Shown: positions 18,253-24,993 of the stretch, piece by piece
Layout: every line of letters begins with the position of its first letter
How positions within the stretch are numbered: the first letter of the stretch is position 1
DNA from: Mogibacterium sp.
GTDB taxonomy: Bacteria > Bacillota > Clostridia > Peptostreptococcales > Anaerovoracaceae
Direction of reading: 5' to 3'
Assembly (NCBI GenBank): GCA_017510725.1
Contig: JAFWMD010000063.1
Coordinates: forward strand, 1-64,000
DNA: 64,000 bases
The notes under the pieces: generated by a model
What the model was told of the DNA's origin: nothing
Database searches by the model: none
What the model saw: the letters and a program-made list of their open reading frames with translations, nothing else
Position numbers and translations under genes: made by a program

Positions 18253-18380
18253 GTCTGGCGAAGGAGTTTTCGTTCACAGCGAGGATGCAAGCAGTCGAGC
18301 AGCGGAGCTTACCTGTTAGTAAGTGAGCAGCGCAGAACTGCGAAGCAGACAAAGCTGTGGACGGAAAGGCCGAGCCAGAC
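18253..18380 (-). repeat. Post-stop structured element (singleton S1)
   Basis: Outer arms GTCTGGC (18253-18259) and GCCAGAC (18374-18380) are perfect complements. A second pair, CGTTCACAGC (18271-18280) and GCTGTGGACG (18354-18363), matches in 9 of 10 positions. An inner CTTAC/GTAAG hairpin lies near the centre. The outer arm touches the alpha3 stop codon. The core is not obviously related to the R1 or R2 families, but size, placement and orientation are the same. Confidence 0.55.
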
Positions 18381-19984
18381 TACCACATGTTTTCATCCGG
18401 AATATGCTCAATAGTCGGATCAAGCGGCTCTTCGCGCAGCACGGTTCTCATGTACTGGCTGAACTCGTCGCGGATCGCCTGTCTTGTGTAGACTCTCGGA
18501 TCGCAGAGGTCGTGGCAGACCCAGACAACGTGGATGCCGCGCTCGCGTCCCTGCTCTTCGAACATTCCGTGGAGACCGTCGAGAGCCTTGCAGCTCATGT
18601 GTTCCCACATCATTACCATGTCGGCGTTCATGATCTCGCAGAACTCCCAGAGCTCGTCTACGAGCACTTTGTATCCGCCGTGTGTACGGTTACGCATGAT
18701 CATGTTCTCGTTGAGCCATGCCATGTCGTACCATGCCTTCTCTCTGTTCTCAGGTGTATCTGTATCGGCGATCATGTCGGTGTTGACCATCGAGAGCATG
18801 TCGGTCAGAGGCACAACGCCCCAGCAATGCATCATCCAGTAAAGCATGTGGATGTTGTACTGCGGCTGTACGCCCCAGACTATGCATCTGTGCCTGTACT
18901 CAGGGCAGATCATGGTCTTTTTCTTGTAGCCCTGCTCAACCAGCTTGCTGATCTTCTTGTCCTTAGGAGGGAAGAGCGGTGATCTTCCGCAGTTGCCCAT
19001 GTAGTTGGTGTCGTTGTAGAGCGAGAATACCGAGCCTACAAACTGAGGATAGTCAGTCGCGTTGTTGTCGAGCCATTCAGCACGGTGTCTTGTCGCGTCG
19101 TTTACTCTGGCAGCGCTCTCGAAGTAACGCTTCCAGTCCCACTTCTCGTGAGCATGTTCTTCGATGAACTTTACGGCTTCCTTCATGTCGTTGGCAGCGT
19201 ATTCCTGTACGTCGTCCTCCTTGTGGCGGAGCGGTGCGGTCAGCTGGAATGTCGGGATGCCGTATTCTCTCTCGAGCCTGTGCGCGATGACGCCGTTGCC
19301 CATGAGCGATCCGTCGCATGTCGTGTTGACCTGTACAGCGCAGCATCCGAGTACCGCGAAGTCGTCATCGATCGATATGCCGGCCTCAGCCTCAGGCATA
19401 GGGCAGACATCGCCCGGGAGTCCGAATTCCTGAGCTACGTCGAGGTAATGCGTTGTCGAATTCTGTGTGAGAAGGTTCGCGACGAACATTGTCGGGACCT
19501 CTCTGAGGATGGCTGTCGTATCCTTGAAGCCCATCATGAACGCTGTCATAGCATTCTCGTCTGTCAGCACGCATGTATCCGAGAACTTCTTGTTGTTTCC
19601 TGTACGGCGGTCGCCCTTGAAGATGTTGTCCATCGTCTTGGCTACGTCGTAGATGACGAAGTTCATGGCTGTGTGGGTGATGCGCAGAGGCTCATCCCTG
19701 AGTCCCAGTGTGAACTTGTCCATCATGTAAGGAACTGCCAGATAGTTGGCCATCCATCTGTAGCGGAACATCGCCTTGATGTTGCGAGGCTTCGCGATGA
19801 ACCTTGCAAGGATGCTCATGATGTAGAGCCATCTCGAATAATCGTAGAGCGTGTCCTTTACGCCTCTCCACTCACGGCGGACGAAGACCTTGGTCTTGCC
19901 GTTGGTAGGGTAGAGCTTTCCGAGCGTCTGATCGCCTTTTTTCTTCTTAGGGTTAGTGATCTTCTTGACCGTTTTGAATGCCAT
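18380..19984 (-). CDS. 2-hydroxyacyl-CoA dehydratase, alpha-type subunit (copy 3)
   Basis: 534 aa. LGKLY precedes RREWRG (36-41). GDVCPMPEAEAG, NTTCDGSLMG and MNADMVMMWEHMSCKALDG align with copy 2. The double-Cys GDPCPMC of copy 2 is here VCPM followed by Pro, so one Cys differs and cluster ligation may differ. ATG 19984 overlaps the beta3 stop by one base (TAATG), indicating translational coupling. It is the second and last gene of its operon. The substrate is unknown. Confidence 0.88.
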   Translation of the reverse strand: MAFKTVKKITNPKKKKGDQTLGKLYPTNGKTKVFVRREWRGVKDTLYDYSRWLYIMSILARFIAKPRNIKAMFRYRWMANYLAVPYMMDKFTLGLRDEPLRITHTAMNFVIYDVAKTMDNIFKGDRRTGNNKKFSDTCVLTDENAMTAFMMGFKDTTAILREVPTMFVANLLTQNSTTHYLDVAQEFGLPGDVCPMPEAEAGISIDDDFAVLGCCAVQVNTTCDGSLMGNGVIAHRLEREYGIPTFQLTAPLRHKEDDVQEYAANDMKEAVKFIEEHAHEKWDWKRYFESAARVNDATRHRAEWLDNNATDYPQFVGSVFSLYNDTNYMGNCGRSPLFPPKDKKISKLVEQGYKKKTMICPEYRHRCIVWGVQPQYNIHMLYWMMHCWGVVPLTDMLSMVNTDMIADTDTPENREKAWYDMAWLNENMIMRNRTHGGYKVLVDELWEFCEIMNADMVMMWEHMSCKALDGLHGMFEEQGRERGIHVVWVCHDLCDPRVYTRQAIRDEFSQYMRTVLREEPLDPTIEHIPDENMW

Positions 19985-21186
19985 TACTTCTCACCTCCCT
20001 GGAGTTTCTTTATCTCTATGCTTTCAATGAAAGCCTGTACACGTGTACGCATCTGGCCTGCGCCGGCATTGATGTTATATGGTCTGTCAACGGAGAGCAC
20101 CGGGAATCCGTAATCCTCTCTCAGCATGTGCGAACCCAGCATCCTTTCGTAAGCCCACGGATCGCAGAACTTGACCTGCTGATAGATGATGCCGTCGGCC
20201 TTGTACTCCTTTGCGAGATCGTTTACGTACTTCTTGCGGCCGTATACCTTCTCCATGTTCATGGTACGCGGGCACTGACCGATCATTGTGTAGTGACGGC
20301 AGATCTGCGTGAGAACATCGTCCTCAGAATCCGGATCGATCTCGATAGGAACTCTGCCAGGAAGCGAACCGAAGCAGAACCTGTCTGCGCATACGTAAGT
20401 GCCGCACTCTTCGATCAGCTTGATCATGCCGATGTCATCGATTTCGGAGCCGACCACCAGTACGCGGGCGCGCCACTTCTTGCCGTCAGGTTCTCTGGTC
20501 TTTATCTCCTCAAGCGTCTCCCTCAGCTTATCGATGAGCAGATACTTAGGCGCCAGATATGTGGCAAGCGTGATCACGTGGAACTCGTAGCCCGTGATGC
20601 GCGGATCATCTTCCTTGCGGAAATCGCCGATCTCGCGGATCAGCCTGCAGACTTCGTTGTGCTCCTCTACCGCCTTGAGCATGGCCTCTTCAGAAATGTC
20701 GATGCCGTAGTTCTCATGCAGCGGCTTGAGGATGTGGTTCTGGCACTGCAGCTTCAGAAGCGCGACACCATTCTCGGTCGCCTTCATCGGGATCTCCATG
20801 AACTGGTAGAAGAACTTATCCTTTCCTTCGTCCATGGTGTGAAGCAGTTCCATGTTTTCGGCAGCACGGTTCATCATCGTGCAGCCGTCAGCCGCGATCA
20901 GACAATCTGCGAAATTGAAGCCTCCCTCGATAGCTCTCTCCAGCAGCGCCCTGCTCGTCTCGCACAGAAAGCTCGTCATGTAATACGTAGCAATGTCGAG
21001 TGAGCCGGAATTAGGCGCAAAAAGACGAACCGAGAACGCGTTGCCGAGGTTCATCAGCGGTTCAGGAATATTCTCGCACGTAAATGCAGCACAGATCTTT
21101 CCGTCTTTCTTGGCACGTTCTATCAGTTCGTTGTTTGCGTTCTGCAGGAGGTTCTCAAAATACAAAAGATGCTTGAGGTCTTTCAT
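19984..21186 (-). CDS. 2-hydroxyacyl-CoA dehydratase, beta-type subunit (copy 3)
   Basis: 400 aa. It starts MKDLKHLLYFENLLQNANNEL. FTCENIPEPLMNL, SFLCETSRALLERA, ADGCTMMNR and KFCDPWAYER hold the conserved cysteines. RMRTRVQAFIES ends the conserved core. It is first in a two-gene operon with alpha3 downstream. The leader at 21187-21300 contains two hairpins and the AACCCC-N5-GGGGTT palindrome also present at 8954. About 2.8 kb of this locus is paralogous to loci 1 and 2, so the family was duplicated at least twice. Confidence 0.88.
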   Translation of the reverse strand: MKDLKHLLYFENLLQNANNELIERAKKDGKICAAFTCENIPEPLMNLGNAFSVRLFAPNSGSLDIATYYMTSFLCETSRALLERAIEGGFNFADCLIAADGCTMMNRAAENMELLHTMDEGKDKFFYQFMEIPMKATENGVALLKLQCQNHILKPLHENYGIDISEEAMLKAVEEHNEVCRLIREIGDFRKEDDPRITGYEFHVITLATYLAPKYLLIDKLRETLEEIKTREPDGKKWRARVLVVGSEIDDIGMIKLIEECGTYVCADRFCFGSLPGRVPIEIDPDSEDDVLTQICRHYTMIGQCPRTMNMEKVYGRKKYVNDLAKEYKADGIIYQQVKFCDPWAYERMLGSHMLREDYGFPVLSVDRPYNINAGAGQMRTRVQAFIESIEIKKLQGGEK

Positions 21187-21230
21187 ATTACTCTCCCCTT
21201 CTTTATTTAAAAAATCCCTCTCAATACTAA

Positions 21231-21303
21231 TAAAGGCACTAAAACGCCTTTATCAGTTTCCACCTGATAAAATATTAACCCCTGCATGGGGTTGTAGGCA
21301 AGG
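21231..21303 (-). promoter_or_regulatory. Leader/promoter region of beta3 with palindrome site 2
   Basis: AACCCC (21277-21282) and GGGGTT (21288-21293) flank TGCAT. On the minus strand this palindrome sits between a TTGCCT-like -35 and a TAATAT-like -10. Downstream, TTATCAG/CTGATAA (21250-21256 with 21264-21270) and TAAAGGC/GCCTTTA (21231-21237 with 21246-21252) form two adjacent hairpins sharing three bases. This could be an operator plus a structured leader. No known riboswitch is recognised. Confidence 0.45.
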
Positions 21304-21343
21304 TTTTATGGAAGGCAAATTGTTTTTTTGGCACAATTTCAGG

Positions 21344-21390
21344 CAAAAAAAGAAGACTGAAAACAAACTTCTGCAAGGATGTTTTCAGTC
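21344..21390 (-). terminator. Intrinsic terminator of the aldo/keto reductase gene
   Basis: GACTGAAAACA (21355-21365) and TGTTTTCAGTC (21380-21390) form an 11-bp stem with a 14-nt loop. On the minus strand CTTCTTTTTTTG follows. It lies 11 bp after the 21402 stop. Confidence 0.87.
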
Positions 21391-21401
21391 CTCAATCAGT
21401 C

Positions 21402-22544
21402 TTATTTTTTCAGCAGCTCAGTGAACTTCTTCATGGTGCCCGGGATGTCGATCTGCTGCGGACAGACAGCTGCGCACGCCCCGCATCCGATGCATGCCGT
21501 CGGAAGCTTGCTCTCGTCGAGTGCTCCGAGCGCCATAGGAGCGATAAATCCGCCTTCGCTGTATGCGTGCTCGTTGTAAAGAGAGAGCAGTCTTGGGATG
21601 TCGAGCTCCTGAGGGCACTTTGTTGTGCAGTATCTGCAGCCAGTGCAAGGGACCGTGCCGGCATTCTTTCCGGTAGTGTCGTAGTGCGCGGCTGTCAGCA
21701 GTATTGCGATATCGTCGTCACTGAGATCTCTTTTTTCACTGAAGAAGTCGACATTCTGCTTCAGCTGTTCAAAGTTCGACATGCCTGAAAGTATCATTGT
21801 GACTCCCGGAACGGATTCGACGAATCCGAATGCCCAGTTGGCCGGTGTGTAATCAGGATTGCTCCTTGCGAGCAGCTTTTCGCCGCCGAGGCATGAATTT
21901 GCCAGCTTGCCGCCGCGCAGCGGCTCCATTACCCAGATAGGCATGCCGATGTTATTAAGCTCCTCGACCTTGTCCTTTGCATTCTGGAACTCGAAGTCAA
22001 GATAGTTCAGCTGGATCTGGCAGAACTCGAGGTGTCTGAAGTTCTTCATTATGAAGCGGTGCATCGTCTCCTGGCTTCCGTGGCACGAGAAACCGAGGTG
22101 GCGGATCTTGCCTTCCTCCTTCATCTTCAGGAGAAACTCTGTAAGGCCCGTACTGTCGTCGAGATATTTGTCGATGTTCAGCTCGCACACGTTGTGATAG
22201 AGATAGAAATCGAAGTAGTCGGTCTTGCATTTCTCGAGCTGCTTCTGGAATATCTCCTCGTGCTTGCCAAAATTGGACAGATCATAGCCCGGGAACTTGC
22301 TTGCGAGATAGAAGCTGCTTCTGTCGTATTTCGACAGGGCTTCTCCAACGACGGTCTCACTGTTGCCTGCGTGATAGCCCCATGCGGTATCATAGTAGTT
22401 GATGCCGTTCGCCATCGCGTAGTCGACCATCTCCTGCACAGCCTGCGGATCCGGTCTGGAATCATCGCCGTCAATGCACGGCAGTCTCATGCAGCCAAGG
22501 CCGAGGCCCGACAGCTTCAGATCTTCAAAATCGTTGTAGTACAT
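21402..22544 (-). CDS. Aldo/keto reductase with C-terminal 2[4Fe-4S] ferredoxin domain
   Basis: 380 aa. The N-terminal TIM barrel (about 1-280) has GLGCMRLP, the catalytic-type DTAWGYH (Asp/Tyr), SKFPG and LYHNV. The C-terminal region has two Cys motifs, CTGCRYCTTKCPQ (about 300-312) and CIGCGACAAVCPQ (about 350-362), typical of the clostridial aldo/keto reductase-ferredoxin fusions. It probably reduces a carbonyl with electrons from NAD(P)H or ferredoxin; the substrate is unknown. It has its own terminator. Upstream is structured element R1a. Confidence 0.92.
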   Translation of the reverse strand: MYYNDFEDLKLSGLGLGCMRLPCIDGDDSRPDPQAVQEMVDYAMANGINYYDTAWGYHAGNSETVVGEALSKYDRSSFYLASKFPGYDLSNFGKHEEIFQKQLEKCKTDYFDFYLYHNVCELNIDKYLDDSTGLTEFLLKMKEEGKIRHLGFSCHGSQETMHRFIMKNFRHLEFCQIQLNYLDFEFQNAKDKVEELNNIGMPIWVMEPLRGGKLANSCLGGEKLLARSNPDYTPANWAFGFVESVPGVTMILSGMSNFEQLKQNVDFFSEKRDLSDDDIAILLTAAHYDTTGKNAGTVPCTGCRYCTTKCPQELDIPRLLSLYNEHAYSEGGFIAPMALGALDESKLPTACIGCGACAAVCPQQIDIPGTMKKFTELLKK

Positions 22545-22572
22545 ATTTTACCTCTTAACTATTTTAACAAGA

Positions 22573-22699
22573 TTGATCATATGTTGATGCGAGCGTTGCG
22601 CAGAAGCCGCCAGGGATGCCGGAGAGAGATATCTTAAGGAATCCTCCCTACAGGCAATCCTTATGATAAGTCCGCAGGCGAGCAGAGGCATATGATCAA
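22573..22699 (-). repeat. Structured intergenic repeat R1a (shortened copy)
   Basis: Arms TTGATCATATG (22573-22583) and CATATGATCAA (22689-22699) are perfect 11-bp complements. Inside, TGATGCGAGCGTTGCGCAG and ATGCCGGAGAGAGA match R1b at 28870, as does GCAGGCGAGCAG near the other end. The middle roughly 60 bp differs from the long copies and makes its own stem. The element begins 2 bp after the cooT-like stop codon, in the sense of that gene. Confidence 0.75.
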
Positions 22700-22701
22700 A
22701 T

Positions 22702-22887
22702 CTATCCTTTGACGATAACGTAATTGTCCATAAGGTCGACTTTCTCGAGTGTGCCGTCGAACGTATAGCGGATTCCCATCAGGTCGGTGAAAATCAGCTT
22801 TCCTCCGTCGACCTTGATGTCGGCTACGTTCTTTGCGAGCATGTTTGCGTCATTTACCTCATTCTTGTATACAGTTGAAAGACACAT
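22702..22887 (-). CDS. CooT-family nickel-binding protein
   Basis: 61 aa. MCLSTVYKN at the start, then VADIKVDGGKLIFTDLMG and a final IDLMDNYVIV-type strand, match the small SH3-like CooT family. In that family Cys2 in the dimer interface binds Ni(II) for CO dehydrogenase maturation or nickel homeostasis. ATG 22887. It follows the flavodoxin-like gene by 38 bp and is probably in its operon. With the CooC-like ATPase and His-rich protein it is the third nickel-type accessory in the window, although no nickel enzyme is present. Confidence 0.82.
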   Translation of the reverse strand: MCLSTVYKNEVNDANMLAKNVADIKVDGGKLIFTDLMGIRYTFDGTLEKVDLMDNYVIVKG

Positions 22888-22925
22888 ATCAGTCTCCTCC
22901 TTTTATCATTTTCAATGCAGCGGGA

Positions 22926-23552
22926 TCACTTGCCATCCGGGAAGCTGGTGAACGAGTCATGCTCCACTTTCGGCAGGCCGTATTTCTCTTTCGCGTCTGC
23001 GATGGCTTTTATCATGAAGGCCATGTTGCGAGCGAGATTCCTCATCACCTGCAGACCCTCTGCATCCTTTTTTACATCTTCTGCCGTGAATCCGTGCACA
23101 TTGTTCCAGTACGTGGATGTCGCGATAGGCATTCCGCTTATGCTGAAGTACTTATTGAGCACGTCGAACGATGCAGTGGTGCCTCCGCGTCTTGCGCTGA
23201 CCACAGCCGCGCCTACCTTCATGTGCATGTCGTACTGCGCACTGTAGAACAGCCTGTCGAGGAACGAAAGAAGTGTTCCGTTCGGTGAGCTGTAATATAC
23301 AGGGCTGCCGACCACGAGTCCGTCTGCTTTCTCGAGCTTTGCGTTGACTTCGTTCACTATGTCATTGAAAACGCATCCGTCGTGAGTCGAGCAGTAACCG
23401 CACGCAGCACATCCTCTGATGCTCTTGTTTCCGATGTGGATAAGTTCAGTTTCGACGCCCTCTTCATTGAAAACTTTTACCATCTCATCAAGAGCGGTCG
23501 CCGTGCACTGGTCAGCCCTTGGGCTGCCGTTTATCAATATAACCTTAGCCAT
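22926..23552 (-). CDS. Flavodoxin-fold NAD(P)H-dependent FMN reductase-like / iron-sulfur flavoprotein
   Basis: 208 aa. ILINGSPRADQCTATALDEM is the FMN phosphate-binding loop. GCAACGYCSTHDGC resembles the compact Cys motif of archaeal/clostridial iron-sulfur flavoproteins. VVGSPVYYSSPNGTLLSFLDR follows the NADPH-dependent FMN reductase pattern. It is a cytosolic electron-transfer or quinone/disulfide reductase-like protein. ATG 23552 overlaps the end of the acetyltransferase gene by 8 bp, so the two are translationally linked. Confidence 0.87.
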   Translation of the reverse strand: MAKVILINGSPRADQCTATALDEMVKVFNEEGVETELIHIGNKSIRGCAACGYCSTHDGCVFNDIVNEVNAKLEKADGLVVGSPVYYSSPNGTLLSFLDRLFYSAQYDMHMKVGAAVVSARRGGTTASFDVLNKYFSISGMPIATSTYWNNVHGFTAEDVKKDAEGLQVMRNLARNMAFMIKAIADAKEKYGLPKVEHDSFTSFPDGK

Positions 23553-24171
23553 TGATTTCCTCCCAGTTTATTTTCTCGTCTCTGAAAAACGTTTCTCTGT
23601 CTCTGTCGCCGATCGGCCTCATGACCCTGCACGGGTTGCCGACAGCAACGACATTTTCAGGAATGTCTCTCGTCACAACGCTTCCTGCGCCAATGACGCT
23701 GTTTTTTCCTATGGTCACACCCGGCAGCACTATGACACCGGCTCCTATCCAGACGCACTCCTCAATATGCACGTCCTTGTTGAACTGCAGGGCAGGATCT
23801 TTCCTGAGCTCCGGAAGCACCGGATGCCCGGCAGTCACGATCGTGACATTCGGTCCGAACTTGACCCAGTCGCCGATGTATATGTGTCCGTCATCGACCA
23901 GTGTCAGGTTGAAATTGGCATATATGTTGGAGCCCATGTGCACATGGCTGCCTCCCCAGTTCGCGTAAAGAGGCCTCTGTATGAACACGTTCTCCCCGCA
24001 CTCCGCGAAGAGTTCTCTCATGAGTCGCTGCTGTTCTTCGAACTGCATGGGCATGAGGTCATTGAACTCTCTGAGCTTTTCCCCAAGCGGGCTCTGCACG
24101 GACAGTATCTCCTCAGCTCCCGGATCGTACAGCATTCCGGCTTCCATTTTTTCAGATTCGGTCATTTTCAT
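23545..24171 (-). CDS. Maltose/galactoside-type O-acetyltransferase (left-handed beta-helix)
   Basis: 208 aa from ATG 24171. An open frame to 24189 overlaps the upstream gene. The N-terminal Mac domain starts TESEKMEAGMLYDP. Hexapeptide repeats then carry GHPVLPELRK with the catalytic His of the LacA/Maa family, followed by VWIGAGVIVLPGVTIGKNSVIGAGSVVTRDIP. It transfers acetyl from acetyl-CoA to a sugar hydroxyl. It begins 2 bp after the 24174 gene stop and lacks a clear ribosome-binding site, so coupling is likely. Confidence 0.93.
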   Translation of the reverse strand: MKMTESEKMEAGMLYDPGAEEILSVQSPLGEKLREFNDLMPMQFEEQQRLMRELFAECGENVFIQRPLYANWGGSHVHMGSNIYANFNLTLVDDGHIYIGDWVKFGPNVTIVTAGHPVLPELRKDPALQFNKDVHIEECVWIGAGVIVLPGVTIGKNSVIGAGSVVTRDIPENVVAVGNPCRVMRPIGDRDRETFFRDEKINWEEING

Positions 24172-24173
24172 AC

Positions 24174-24968
24174 TTATGCAACCAGCCACTTATATTTTGA
24201 AACGCTGTAGAGCGGGATGAACGGTATCATGATAGGCGTTTTGTTTTTATATGCCCAGTATTCCGGATCATCCTTGTACTCTCTGTCCTGTCTGATCTCG
24301 AGTCTGCGCGCCCCTCCGAACATGACGTAAATTATGCCGAGGTATCCGGTCAGGGCAGCGATCCACTGCCAGGCTCCGGCATTTGAGCCGATCCCCGTGA
24401 GGAAGACTCCCGTCCAGAAAGTCATCTCGCCCATGTAGTTCGGACATCTTACGATCTTATACAGCCCGGTGTCGACGAATCGTCCCGGTCTTTTTCCCTT
24501 GGCCAGGCTCTTCTGCACGTCGGCACTTGTCTCAGTAACAAGACCGGCCGCCATGATGATGATCCCGGCTATGACCCATCCGTCAGTGCCTTTTCCGTTC
24601 TGCAGTCTGAACAGAACAGGGGATGTTTCACATGCGTAGAGCAGGGCGGCCGAGATCCATATACCGCATTTAGCGATAACGGACATGCCTTTGCCGTCCT
24701 TGATCTCGGTCTTCATCTTCTTGTTGTAAGAGGCCTTTTTAGTTTCCCTGTAAGTCAGGTATCCGCCAAGTCTGATCCCGTACATCATGAACAGCACACA
24801 GGCTATGATGAGTCCCGCGTCAGCACTGCCTCCGAACATGCAGAGAAGCGCAGCACCGATAGCCGCTACAGAGAACCCGTAGCCAATCGATATGAACCAG
24901 ACGTATTTTTTAAAACCAATCGCGCTCACAACAAGCGCGACAGCAAATAATATTAAAAATCCATTCAT
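24174..24968 (-). CDS. DUF1295 / steroid 5-alpha-reductase-like membrane protein
   Basis: 264 aa with about six to seven hydrophobic segments. The C-terminal GRFVDTGLYKIVRCPNYMGEMTFWTGVF resembles the isoprenylcysteine methyltransferase / steroid reductase fold, with the RHPNY-type motif here as RCPNY. A C-terminal EYWAYKNKTP is also typical of DUF1295. The role is unknown: lipid-linked reduction or methylation is possible. It is the first gene of the unit 24174-23545-22926-22702. Confidence 0.82.
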   Translation of the reverse strand: MNGFLILFAVALVVSAIGFKKYVWFISIGYGFSVAAIGAALLCMFGGSADAGLIIACVLFMMYGIRLGGYLTYRETKKASYNKKMKTEIKDGKGMSVIAKCGIWISAALLYACETSPVLFRLQNGKGTDGWVIAGIIIMAAGLVTETSADVQKSLAKGKRPGRFVDTGLYKIVRCPNYMGEMTFWTGVFLTGIGSNAGAWQWIAALTGYLGIIYVMFGGARRLEIRQDREYKDDPEYWAYKNKTPIMIPFIPLYSVSKYKWLVA

Positions 24969-24993
24969 TTATAGATTACCTTTATTCTTTATT

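Noticed and set aside
21330..21350. TTGGCAC-like sigma-54 promoter on the plus strand
   Set aside because: It has a GG/GC-like pair but no TTGCA at -12, and there is no plus-strand gene downstream.
22573..22699. Interpretation of R1 copies as ordinary insertion-sequence remnants
   Set aside because: No transposase fragment lies inside any copy, arms differ between copies, and no clear target-site duplication is visible. A non-autonomous element is not excluded.
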